Below, piece after piece: positions 56,822-64,000 of a stretch of DNA of 64,000 bases. Each line of letters begins with the position of its first letter. The stretch's first letter is position 1. The notes below the pieces were generated by a model that made no database searches, was not told the origin of the DNA, and saw nothing but the letters and a program-made list of their open reading frames with translations. Source of the stretch: Luteibacter rhizovicinus (GTDB taxonomy: Bacteria > Pseudomonadota > Gammaproteobacteria > Xanthomonadales > Rhodanobacteraceae); the NCBI RefSeq assembly GCF_004342265.1, contig NZ_SMCS01000002.1, forward strand, positions 620,001 through 684,000. Direction: 5' to 3'. Position numbers and translations under genes: made by a program.

Positions 56822-56845
56822 GGGGGCGTGCACCGGCACGCCCCC
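56822..56845 (-). terminator. GC hairpin after the SDR gene
   Basis: GGGGGCGTGC/GCACGCCCCC forms a perfect 10-bp stem with a four-base loop. It lies 17 bases after the SDR stop on the minus strand, but no T-run follows, so it is a terminator-like structure or a mRNA-stabilising element. Confidence 0.5.
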
Positions 56846-56862
56846 AAGATCGTCGTCGGAGA

Positions 56863-57759
56863 TTACACCCGGCGCGGATGCAGCAGATCTTCCAGACCGA
56901 TCCGGCGGAACATCTCGGTCCGTACCCGATCGGCGACGCCGTTCACCACTTCCGCACCGTCCTGGGACGGATCGACATGGACGCGGAACGGACGCTTGCC
57001 ATGCTCCATGTCGACGATTTCGACCATGGCGGTAGCGACCGAGCCGGCATCCGCGTCGGCAGGCTCCAGACCCGACAGTCCTTTGAGGATCGCGTCCGGC
57101 AGACCGGCATAGGGACCGTTGTCGTATTCGGCGGCGCGTGCCTCGTCGGCCGGCTTGCCCGAGTGAGCGAAGTGATTGGTGCCCTTGGTAAAAGCGCCCG
57201 GCACCATGATCGTTGTTTCGATGCCCCAGCGGGCCAGCTCGCCCGCATAGCTGACGGCAAGCGCATCCATCGCGGCCTTGGCGGCGAAATACGGTGCGAG
57301 ATAGGGCGGTGTGCCGCCGCGCGTGCTGCTGCTACCGACCCACAGCACCAGACCTTTGCCCTGCTTGCGAAGCTGGGGAAGCGCCGCGCGGTTTACGCGC
57401 TGGGTACCCAGGACATTGACGTCGTAAAGCTGCGCGTATTGCTCGGCGGTAAAGGACTCCGCCGGACCGAAAACCATATGACCGGCGTTGTGTACCAGGA
57501 CATCCAGATGGCCATCCGTTTCGACAATGTGACGCACGGCGGCGTCGGCGGATGTCTGGGACGTGACGTCGAGTTCGACGGTTCGCAGGTCGATACCGCG
57601 CTCCTTCGCTTCGCGCGCGATGGCTTCGGCCTGCGGCGCGTTGCGGCCGGCGATGTCGCGCATGCTGGCGTAGACGGTGTGGCCGGCGGTGGCCAGGGCG
57701 CGGGCGGTCAGCAGGCCGAAGCCGCTGGATGCGCCGGTGATGAGAATGATCTGTTTCAT
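56863..57759 (-). CDS. SDR family oxidoreductase 1
   Basis: A 298-residue classical short-chain dehydrogenase. The NAD(P)-binding motif is TGASSGFG (8-15), the core has NAGHMV, and the active site is Ser in VGSSSTRGG and YFAAK (YxxxK). The length suggests a retinol-dehydrogenase-like subgroup with an extended C-terminus. Substrate unknown. ATG 57759 is used; the frame continues to 57915 without support. It lies 43 bases after the next SDR gene on the same strand, and both are divergent from the LysR gene, so LysR control is likely. Confidence 0.88.
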   Translation of the reverse strand: MKQIILITGASSGFGLLTARALATAGHTVYASMRDIAGRNAPQAEAIAREAKERGIDLRTVELDVTSQTSADAAVRHIVETDGHLDVLVHNAGHMVFGPAESFTAEQYAQLYDVNVLGTQRVNRAALPQLRKQGKGLVLWVGSSSTRGGTPPYLAPYFAAKAAMDALAVSYAGELARWGIETTIMVPGAFTKGTNHFAHSGKPADEARAAEYDNGPYAGLPDAILKGLSGLEPADADAGSVATAMVEIVDMEHGKRPFRVHVDPSQDGAEVVNGVADRVRTEMFRRIGLEDLLHPRRV

Positions 57760-57802
57760 GGTGACGTACCTCGAATAGATGACGATGCAGGAAGGGGTCG
57801 AA

Positions 57803-58543
57803 TCAGATAATTCCGCCGTTGGCGCGCAGGGTCTGGCCGTTGATCCAGGAGCCGTCCGGGCCAGCAAGGAACGCGACCGCGGCGGCGATGTCTTCCGGCG
57901 TGCCCAGACGCTCAAGCGGTGCGAGTTTCGCGAGACGATCGATCAGCTCGTCGGACTTGCCGGTCAGGAAAAGGTCGGTGGCGGTCGGCCCCGGGGCGAC
58001 GGCGTTGACCGTGATCTGGCGGCCGCGCAGTTCGCGGGCGAGGATGGTCGTCAACGATTCGATGGCCGCCTTCGTCGCGGCATACGGACCGTATGTGGGC
58101 TGCAGCAGCGCGACCACGCTGGACGAGAAGTTCACGATGCGGCCGCCGTTGCGCAAACGCTTCGCGGCTTCGCGCATGGTGTTGAAGCTGCCTTTGAGGT
58201 TGACCGCCAGCAGACGGTCGAACGCGTCGTCGTCCGTCTCGGCGATGCTGGCCAGGTGCATGATGCCGGCGTTGTTCACCAGCACATCCACGCCGCCGAA
58301 CACGCTTTCGGCCTGATCGAAGAGGCGGCGGACATCCGCCGTGTTCGCGACGTCCGCCTGGGCGGAGATGGCCTTGCCGCCCGCCTTTTCGATCTCGCCG
58401 ACCAGCGCCTCGGCGGCGGCCGCGCTACCGGCATAGTTCACGACGACGGTGAAGCCGTCCTTTGCCAGCCGCTTCGCGACGGAAGCGCCGATGCCGCGGG
58501 AAGCGCCCGTGACGATGGCAACCTTGTTCGTAAGCTCGTTCAT
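57803..58543 (-). CDS. SDR family oxidoreductase 2 (3-oxoacyl-ACP reductase-like)
   Basis: A 246-residue classical SDR. The cofactor motif is TGASRGIG (12-19), NNAGIM follows, and the catalytic residues lie in NFSSS and YAATK. The pattern AVAPGPTATDLF near the C-terminus is typical of FabG-like proteins, but a metabolic role other than fatty acid synthesis is equally possible. First gene of the SDR pair, 118 bp from the divergent LysR regulator. Confidence 0.88.
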   Translation of the reverse strand: MNELTNKVAIVTGASRGIGASVAKRLAKDGFTVVVNYAGSAAAAEALVGEIEKAGGKAISAQADVANTADVRRLFDQAESVFGGVDVLVNNAGIMHLASIAETDDDAFDRLLAVNLKGSFNTMREAAKRLRNGGRIVNFSSSVVALLQPTYGPYAATKAAIESLTTILARELRGRQITVNAVAPGPTATDLFLTGKSDELIDRLAKLAPLERLGTPEDIAAAVAFLAGPDGSWINGQTLRANGGII

Positions 58544-58661
58544 GTCTTTCTCCCGATCCGGCGGAATGCCGGTGTGGAGAAAGCTTGCTCGTTTGCGCCG
58601 GAAGGATAATCAGCCTAAATTTGCCAACACTATTCCGTCAGAACGAACAGTTGGGGGTTCG

Positions 58662-59570
58662 GTGGACCGTTTCGACACCATGCGTCTGTTCGTCCGGATT
58701 CTGGAACGGCGAAGCTTCACGTTGGCCGCCCAGGATCTGGAACTGCCTCGCTCCACCGTGACCCAGGCCATCAAGCGGCTGGAAACCCGGCTGGGAGTTC
58801 GTTTGCTCCAGCGAACGACGCGCCACGTCAGTCCCACGCTGGATGGCGAGGCCTATCACCGTCGTTGCCTGGCGATCCTGGCCGACGTGGAAGATGCCGA
58901 AGCCGCGTTCGTGAATGCACGGCCCAGCGGGCTGATCCGCATCGATGTCCACGGCACGCTCGCCCGCGCTTTCGTGTTGCCTGCCCTGCCGGCCTTCCTC
59001 GACGAATACCCGGATATCCGGGTGCATATGGGCGAGGGCGACCGCCTGGTGGACCTGGTGCGCGAAGGCGTCGACTGCGTGCTGCGCGTGGGTGACCTGC
59101 AGGACAGCAGCATGGTGGGAAAGCGCGTCGCGCTACTGCAAGAATCGACCTTCGCCAGCCCGGACTACCTCGACCGCCATGGCCGTCCGGAGACCCCGCG
59201 CGACCTGGAAGGTCATCGCGTCGTCGGATTCGTTTCGTCGGCGACGGGAGCGGTGTTGCCGCTGGAATTCGTCGAAGGAGACAGCGTGACCGAAGTCATC
59301 CTGCCGGCCACCGTAACAGTCAGTGGCGCGGAAACCTGCGTGGCGATGGCCCGGCTGGGCCTTGGCCTGATCCAGGTGCCGGTCTATCACGTAGCGGCCG
59401 ACCTGGCGGCTGGACGGCTGGAACGGGTGCTATCCGATTACCCGCCCACGCCGTCACCCGTATCGTTGCTATATCCGCACAACCGCCAGCTGTCGCCGCG
59501 CGTGCGGGTGTTCGTCGACTGGCTGACGCGGACTTTCGCAGCGCAGTCAGCCGGGGCCGGCGACGTCTAG
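58662..59570 (+). CDS. LysR family transcriptional regulator
   Basis: A 302-residue LysR regulator. The winged-helix domain covers about residues 5-64 (SFTLAAQDLELPRSTVTQAI is the recognition part) and the effector domain the rest (GLIRIDVHGTLARAFVLPAL). GTG 58662 starts the usual VDRFDTMRLFVRILERRSF; upstream codons have no family match. It is divergent from the two SDR genes and probably controls them. Its stop codon shares a CTAG with the next, convergent gene. Confidence 0.9.
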   Translation: MDRFDTMRLFVRILERRSFTLAAQDLELPRSTVTQAIKRLETRLGVRLLQRTTRHVSPTLDGEAYHRRCLAILADVEDAEAAFVNARPSGLIRIDVHGTLARAFVLPALPAFLDEYPDIRVHMGEGDRLVDLVREGVDCVLRVGDLQDSSMVGKRVALLQESTFASPDYLDRHGRPETPRDLEGHRVVGFVSSATGAVLPLEFVEGDSVTEVILPATVTVSGAETCVAMARLGLGLIQVPVYHVAADLAAGRLERVLSDYPPTPSPVSLLYPHNRQLSPRVRVFVDWLTRTFAAQSAGAGDV

Positions 59571-59977
59571 TTCTTCAGCGGAACGGTTTCGAAGCCGCCT
59601 TGCGGCGCGGCGGCAGGGGCAGGCGTCGTCGACGGCGCGACGTTACGTGCGGGCGTCGCACCGCGGGCTCCGCAGGTGTAAGCACCCCAGGGCTGCGAGC
59701 CTTCCGAAGGTTCGCCCAGCGGCTTGATCGTGTCGGCGTGCATCTTGGCCGCTTCATTGCGGGCGAGCACTTCCAGTTCGTCGCGGACCGTAAGGTCGTT
59801 GCGATCCACCGGGCCGACGCGATTCATGACCTGGACGGTGACCTTGCCCAGTTCCTGGCAACTGGAGACATCGCCGTTCCACGCGGTACGCACGTTCTTG
59901 GCCGCGTCGTCGAGTTTGATGCCCCAGGTACACGCGGACAGGGCGAGAGGAACGAGTAGGACGAGAATCTTGCGCAT
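59567..59977 (-). CDS. DUF4156-type lipoprotein
   Basis: A 136-residue lipoprotein with a signal peptide and lipobox ALSAC (Cys16). The core ELGKVTVQVMNRVGPVDR resembles DUF4156 (YjfI-type) lipoproteins; the tail after about residue 105 is Pro/Ala-rich. Function unknown. Its last codon overlaps the stop of the LysR gene by four bases (CTAG), so the genes converge head-on. Confidence 0.78.
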   Translation of the reverse strand: MRKILVLLVPLALSACTWGIKLDDAAKNVRTAWNGDVSSCQELGKVTVQVMNRVGPVDRNDLTVRDELEVLARNEAAKMHADTIKPLGEPSEGSQPWGAYTCGARGATPARNVAPSTTPAPAAAPQGGFETVPLKN

Positions 59978-60054
59978 GCGGAACTCCGTGAACTTGCGGA
60001 CGGGGCTATCGTAGCCGAAGGCGCGGCCCGGAACGGGCCACGCCTTCGAGTCCG

Positions 60055-62886
60055 TTAATGCGCCGGCTTGCCGTCGGCGTCGATGACCTGCACATCGCCG
60101 AGCTTCAGCGCGCGGACCGGCGCCTCGATCTTCTTGAGGTCGCCGACGATGACCCAGGTCAGCGCATCCGGCTTGATGACTTCGGCGATAGCCGCCTCGG
60201 CCGCCTTCTGGTCGACCCCTTCGATGCGCGACTTCAGCGTCTGGACGTAATCGTCCGGACGGTCGTAGATGACGATGCCGCCCATGGACGAAAGCACCGC
60301 GCTGGTCGTTTCGAAACTGCCGGGCAATGCACGGATACGCTGCGAACGGATCTTGCCGATCTCGTCCGCGGTGAGCGGCCGCGCACCGACGACGTCACGC
60401 GTCTCCTTGAGGATTTCCGCAGCGGACTCGGCGGTTTTGTCCGTCTGTACCGGTGCGTAGAACAGCATCGGACGCTGCCCCTTCGCATCGGAGAGCATGC
60501 TGCCCGCACCGTAAGCCCAGCGTTTTTCCTCGCGCAGATTCATGTTCAGCCGCGATGTGAACGTGCCGCCGAACGCCCCGTTGGCAATGCCGAGATCGAG
60601 TGCGTTCTTCGCCTTCGTGGACGGTGCGACGAGACCCGCCAGGATCAGCGACTGCGGTGCGTCGGTACGGTTGATGAGGAAGACGCGCGGCTTCGGTTGC
60701 GCGGCGACCTTGCCGATGTTTTTCTTGGGGATAGCCGAAGCGGGCGCCTTCCAGTCGCCGAACGCGGCATCGAGCTGAGGCAGGATCGCGGCAAGCGTCG
60801 TATCGCCCGCCACGAGAATCCGCACATTGTCCGGACGCAGGTAATCGCGCTGGAAGTTCGTCAGGTCCTGCGCGGCAAGCGAACGGATAGCCTCTTCGTT
60901 ACCGGTACCGGTGAACGGAATGCCATACGCGTGACCGGCGCCGTATAGCAGCGGCGGCAGAGCGCGCAATGCCAGGCTCGTGGGCTCGGTTTTTTCCTGC
61001 GCGATACCGGCCAGCCACAGACGACGGACGCGTTCGATGTCGTCGGCCTTGAAGGCGGGATTGCGCACGATGTCCGCGAACAGGTCGAGCGACGGCTTGA
61101 GGTCGCTGTTCAACGCGCTGAGTCCGGCGGAACAGGTATCGAGCGAGCAACTCGAACCGATCACCGCGCCGAGCCGCTCCTTGCGCCGCGTGACTTCGAC
61201 CGAATCCAGCGTGCGGGTGCTTTCGTCGATCAGCGCGGACGTGAAGCTCGCGGTACCCGACTTGCGTCCTTCGTCGGCGGCGTAGCCCGCATCGAACAGC
61301 AGCTGTATCTGGGTCACGGGGATCGTATGGCGCTCGGCCAGGACGACTTCGATGCCGTTCTTCAGTTTCCCGCGCTGAAGTGTGGGGAAGGACAGCGAGG
61401 GGAAGGTGTCGACGTTCGGCACGCCCTTGCTGCGATCGACCTGACTGGCCGCGACGGTGTACGCGTGCTTTGCGGGCAGCACGGCGACCGGACGTCCCGT
61501 AGCGGTGCCAAGACCGGCAACCGCTTTGTCTTCGGCATCCGGATCGAAGCCCTTACCTGCCGGCAGCACGGTAAGCGTGTAGTCGCCCTTCGTCAGCCAC
61601 GTCTGCGATGCCTTGCGGACGCTTGCGATCGTCGCGTCCTCGGAGCGCTGCAGATCCTTGCGGAAAGCGGCCGGATCGTCGCGATAAACCTGCCCGCTGG
61701 CCAGAAGCGCGGCCTTGCCGCTGACCTTCTCCAGCCCACGGACGAAACCGGCGCGATTGCTGACCTTGGCGCGATCGAGTTCGTCCTGGGTCGGGCCATC
61801 GGCGAGGAACTGCTTCCAGACATCGGCGACGGCGGCTTCCACCTTCGCCGGGTCCACGCCTTCCTTTACATCGACGCTGAGCTGGAACTGGCCGGCAAGC
61901 GCGAACGGCGCGATGGTGACCGACACGTCGTCGGCGAGCTGATCCTTGTAGACCAGACGCTGATAGAGGCGAGAGGTCTTGCCGCCGCCCAGCACGGTCG
62001 AGGCAAGGTCGAGCTGCGTAGCGTCGTCGGTACCAAGCTCCGGCACGACCCAGGTACGCAGGATGCGCGTCTGCGCGACCTGATCGTGCTGCGTGCCACG
62101 GGTGGATTTGGCGACCGGCGTGATCCACGCCTGCTGACGCGGCACGGGCGGACCGGCCGGAATGTCGCCGAAGTATTTCTCGGCCTTGGCTTTCGCCTGC
62201 GCGGCGGTGATGTCGCCGGCGAGGACCAGCGTGGTGTTCGCGGCGCCGTAGTAGTCATGGAACCACTTCTTCACGTCCGCGAGCGATGCCGCGTCCAGAT
62301 CGGTCATCGAACCGATCGTGTCGTGGTGGTACGGATGGTTCGCCGGATAGGTGTTGACGAGGATGTTCTCGTCCACGCGCCCGTAGGGGCGGTTTTCGCC
62401 CTGGCGCTTTTCGTTCTGGACAACGCCGCGCTGGGTATCCAGTTCCTTCTGCCCGATGGCGCCGAGCAGGTGGCCCATGCGATCCGATTCCATCCACAGC
62501 GCCATGTCCAGCGCCGTGGTGGGCACGGTCTCGTAGTAGTTCGTGCGGTCGAACCACGTCGTGCCGTTCATGTCCGTGGCGCCGGCCAGCTCGAACGGCT
62601 GGAAATAGGTGCCCTTGCGGTTTTCCGAACCGGAGAACATCAGGTGCTCGAACAGATGCGCGAAACCCGTTTTGCCGGCCGGTTCGTCGGCCGAGCCGAC
62701 GTGATACCAGATGCCGACGGCCACGACCGGCGCCTTGTGATCCTCGTGAACCACCACGGTCAGGCCGTTGGGCAACGTGAAGCGGGTGAAGGCGATATCC
62801 GGGATGGTGTCCGCCGGATTCGTGGCGGCGGCAGCGCCGACGAACGAAATCAGGCTGGCGGCGAGCAACGCGATCGGTTTCTTCAT
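60055..62886 (-). CDS. M16 family zinc metallopeptidase
   Basis: A 943-residue periplasmic or secreted peptidase of the pitrilysin (M16) family. A signal peptide covers MKKPIALLAASLISFVGAAA. The inverted zinc motif HLFEH is at residues 77-81 of the active N-terminal half; the second half (about 495-935) is the usual inactive partner domain. Two-domain length fits the M16B single-chain type. ATG 62886 has AAGGA seven bases upstream. It probably digests small peptides. Confidence 0.92.
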   Translation of the reverse strand: MKKPIALLAASLISFVGAAAATNPADTIPDIAFTRFTLPNGLTVVVHEDHKAPVVAVGIWYHVGSADEPAGKTGFAHLFEHLMFSGSENRKGTYFQPFELAGATDMNGTTWFDRTNYYETVPTTALDMALWMESDRMGHLLGAIGQKELDTQRGVVQNEKRQGENRPYGRVDENILVNTYPANHPYHHDTIGSMTDLDAASLADVKKWFHDYYGAANTTLVLAGDITAAQAKAKAEKYFGDIPAGPPVPRQQAWITPVAKSTRGTQHDQVAQTRILRTWVVPELGTDDATQLDLASTVLGGGKTSRLYQRLVYKDQLADDVSVTIAPFALAGQFQLSVDVKEGVDPAKVEAAVADVWKQFLADGPTQDELDRAKVSNRAGFVRGLEKVSGKAALLASGQVYRDDPAAFRKDLQRSEDATIASVRKASQTWLTKGDYTLTVLPAGKGFDPDAEDKAVAGLGTATGRPVAVLPAKHAYTVAASQVDRSKGVPNVDTFPSLSFPTLQRGKLKNGIEVVLAERHTIPVTQIQLLFDAGYAADEGRKSGTASFTSALIDESTRTLDSVEVTRRKERLGAVIGSSCSLDTCSAGLSALNSDLKPSLDLFADIVRNPAFKADDIERVRRLWLAGIAQEKTEPTSLALRALPPLLYGAGHAYGIPFTGTGNEEAIRSLAAQDLTNFQRDYLRPDNVRILVAGDTTLAAILPQLDAAFGDWKAPASAIPKKNIGKVAAQPKPRVFLINRTDAPQSLILAGLVAPSTKAKNALDLGIANGAFGGTFTSRLNMNLREEKRWAYGAGSMLSDAKGQRPMLFYAPVQTDKTAESAAEILKETRDVVGARPLTADEIGKIRSQRIRALPGSFETTSAVLSSMGGIVIYDRPDDYVQTLKSRIEGVDQKAAEAAIAEVIKPDALTWVIVGDLKKIEAPVRALKLGDVQVIDADGKPAH

Positions 62887-62999
62887 GCAGGTTTCCTTAC
62901 CGGCCGTCATGGCCGCATCCCATCGAGGCTAGCCCGTCGCCACAGCCGGGCGCAAATGCTCGAAGGAAGGGGTTGTCCGCTGTCCGATTGACCGCGAGC

Positions 63000-63015
63000 G
63001 GTGTCCGCGGACACC
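63000..63015. promoter_or_regulatory. Palindrome upstream of sigma-54 promoter (candidate enhancer site)
   Basis: GGTGTCCGCGGACACC is a perfect 16-bp palindrome, about 97 bases upstream of the predicted sigma-54 start. Two more TGTCCG half-sites lie at 62974-62979 and 62981-62986. This position and pattern fit an enhancer-binding protein. The activator is unknown. Confidence 0.6.
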
Positions 63016-63078
63016 GTCCGGCGCCGGGCCGATATGACAAACCTCATGCAAATCAGGTTATTGCGGGCTCTGACGAAG

Positions 63079-63094
63079 TGGCACGGCGTTTGCG
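63079..63094 (+). promoter_or_regulatory. Sigma-54 (RpoN) promoter
   Basis: TGGCACGGCGTTTGCG matches the sigma-54 -24/-12 consensus, with GG (63080-63081) and GC (63092-63093) separated by exactly ten bases. Transcription should begin near 63105, 47 bases before the small-gene ATG. No other match of this quality was noticed in the window. Confidence 0.8.
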
Positions 63095-63151
63095 TTACTA
63101 GTCATGCCGCAAAGGGCGGCTTCGTCGAAAACACGTCATAAGGACACGGTC

Positions 63152-63355
63152 ATGAAATACGAAATGCTGATGCTTCGCGGTCTCTTCGTTGCCTCGCTGC
63201 TCGTCTCTGGGCTGATCCTCGGCAACATGCTCATTTCCCCCAGCGCCGTCGTGCAGCTGGCCGCCAATGGCAGCACGGGTACGGCCGTCAGCGCCGCCAA
63301 GACCGGCTGCGCCGTTCCGCCGGATGGCCTCATCTGCCCGCGTCTGGATTCATAA
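63152..63355 (+). CDS. Small membrane/secreted protein under sigma-54 control
   Basis: A 67-residue protein with one hydrophobic segment (about residues 10-29: GLFVASLLVSGLILGNML) and a short tail holding two cysteines (TGCAVPP and LICPRLDS). It could be a signal-anchor protein or a secreted peptide with a disulfide. AAGGA lies seven bases before ATG 63152. It is preceded by the sigma-54 promoter and palindrome, and only seven bases separate it from trmL, which may be co-transcribed. I recognise no family. Confidence 0.65.
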   Translation: MKYEMLMLRGLFVASLLVSGLILGNMLISPSAVVQLAANGSTGTAVSAAKTGCAVPPDGLICPRLDS

Positions 63356-63362
63356 TGCGCGA

Positions 63363-63830
63363 ATGCTGAATGTCATCCTGTTCCGACCCGAAATACCGCC
63401 CAACACGGGCAACGTGATTCGCCTCTGCGCAAATACCGGTGCGGCATTGCACCTTGTGCGACCGCTTGGCTTCGAGCTGGACGACAGCCGCCTGCGCCGC
63501 GCCGGTCTGGATTACCACGAATACGCGAGCGTCGCGGTGCACGACGACCTCGAAACCTGTCTCGCCGCGCTGGAACAGCCCCGCGTATTCGCGTTCTCCA
63601 CGCGCGGCCGGACGGCCCATACGGACGCACGCTTTGCTCAGGGCGACGCCCTGCTGTTCGGCTGCGAAACGGCCGGTCTGCCCGACGCGGTGCTCGATGC
63701 GCTCCCCGAGACGCAACGCCTGCGCCTGCCGATGCGGCCGGGTAGCCGCAGCCTCAATCTATCCAACACCGTTGCCATTGCCGTTTTCGAGGCGTGGCGC
63801 CAGTTCGGCTTCGAGGGTGCGGCGGGCTAG
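63363..63830 (+). CDS. trmL: tRNA (cytidine(34)-2'-O)-methyltransferase
   Basis: A 155-residue SPOUT methyltransferase that 2'-O-methylates the wobble base of certain leucine tRNAs. The knot motifs NTGNVIRLCANTG, LFGCETAGLP and SRSLNLSNTVAIAVFEAW are intact. ATG 63363 gives the family start MLNVILFRPEIPPNTGN. The stop TAG is the last base triplet before the MITE at 63831, so the insertion sits exactly at the gene's end. Confidence 0.94.
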   Translation: MLNVILFRPEIPPNTGNVIRLCANTGAALHLVRPLGFELDDSRLRRAGLDYHEYASVAVHDDLETCLAALEQPRVFAFSTRGRTAHTDARFAQGDALLFGCETAGLPDAVLDALPETQRLRLPMRPGSRSLNLSNTVAIAVFEAWRQFGFEGAAG

Positions 63831-63889
63831 GGATGCTCTGAACAAGTTTACGTAGCGGTGACGTCTACGCAAACTTGTTCAGAGCATCC
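63831..63889. mobile_element. IS5-like MITE (59 bp)
   Basis: Perfect 19-bp terminal inverted repeats (GGATGCTCTGAACAAGTTT and complement) enclose a 21-bp core with its own inner repeat (CGTAG/CTACG). It is flanked by CTAG (63827-63830) and CTAA (63890-63893), which both fit the YTAR target of the IS5 group, one base apart from a perfect 4-bp duplication. It has no transposase. It may act as a transcription terminator for trmL. Confidence 0.7.
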
Positions 63890-63928
63890 CTAACCCATCG
63901 GGTACGGCGCCCACGCTACAATCGGGCG

Positions 63929-64000
63929 ATGACTCCTTCCCGTCCCACGGCCGACGCCGGCCCCCATCGGTTTCTACCCCGGCCGTTGCGCGTGCTTGCG
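63929..64000 (+). CDS. 5' end of a gene (partial)
   Basis: Twenty-four codons from ATG 63929 to the right edge, MTPSRPTADAGPHRFLPRPL then RVLA. A TACAAT hexamer lies at 63917-63922, six bases upstream, suggesting a leaderless or nearly leaderless message. The product cannot be identified from this stretch. Confidence 0.45.
   Translation, partial: MTPSRPTADAGPHRFLPRPLRVLA

Overview
This 64 kb window is a GC-rich, densely coded chromosomal segment of a gammaproteobacterium, most likely Xanthomonadales, family Rhodanobacteraceae (Luteibacter/Dyella-like). The reasons are base composition, an Rhodanobacteraceae-style gene complement (YcgL, orphan MalK-type ATPase beside glk, heme uptake, tandem AI-2E exporters, RdgC, P4-type acid phosphatase) and dispersed REP-type repeats of the form TGTAGGAGCGCGC. 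The genus is an inference from gene content. I saw no rRNA, tRNA, CRISPR array, prophage or complete insertion sequence.

Layout. 1-6 kb: start of an exported protein, ycgL, a very large membrane-anchored ankyrin-repeat protein, a CPA2 (KefB/C-type) antiporter. 6-13.4 kb: hemB and an overlapping heme-uptake operon (TonB receptor, hmuS, hmuT, hmuU, hmuV) with a Fur box upstream. 13.4-15.8 kb: MalK/UgpC-type ATPase divergent from glk, with a LacI-family-like operator between them. 16-21.4 kb: a SNF2-family helicase, gpsA-secB, rpmB-rpmG. 21.4-28.2 kb: DUF4166 and DCC proteins, a fatty acid desaturase, a four-gene Gld-like ABC-2 cluster, mutM. 28.2-30.4 kb: an accessory patch of three tandem PI-PLC-like genes with a broken copy of the mutM 3' end between the first two. 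30.4-38.4 kb: thymidine kinase, Rep helicase, twin AI-2E transporters, an acid phosphatase, a candidate small RNA and a lipoprotein. 38.4-50 kb: plsB, ubiE, an LTA4H-like aminopeptidase, an alpha/beta hydrolase, a YgjP-like metallopeptidase, rdgC, an aromatic aminotransferase, ttcA, and small genes. 50-54 kb: an AaeXAB-like efflux operon led by a MarR regulator with its probable operator. 54-60 kb: secreted M3-like peptidase, AraC, two SDR dehydrogenases divergent from a LysR regulator, a small lipoprotein. 60-64 kb: an M16 peptidase, a small membrane protein behind a near-perfect sigma-54 promoter with an upstream palindrome, trmL, a 59-bp IS5-like MITE on the trmL stop codon, and the start of another gene.

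Most genes are housekeeping or envelope functions. The heme operon supplies iron and heme under probable Fur control and is followed by hemB. plsB, gpsA, the desaturase and SecB serve membrane lipid and export. The most unusual parts are the PI-PLC-like mosaic cluster with the duplicated mutM tail, the sigma-54/palindrome unit driving a 67-residue protein, the candidate small RNA near 37.3 kb, and the MITE and REPIN-like repeats.
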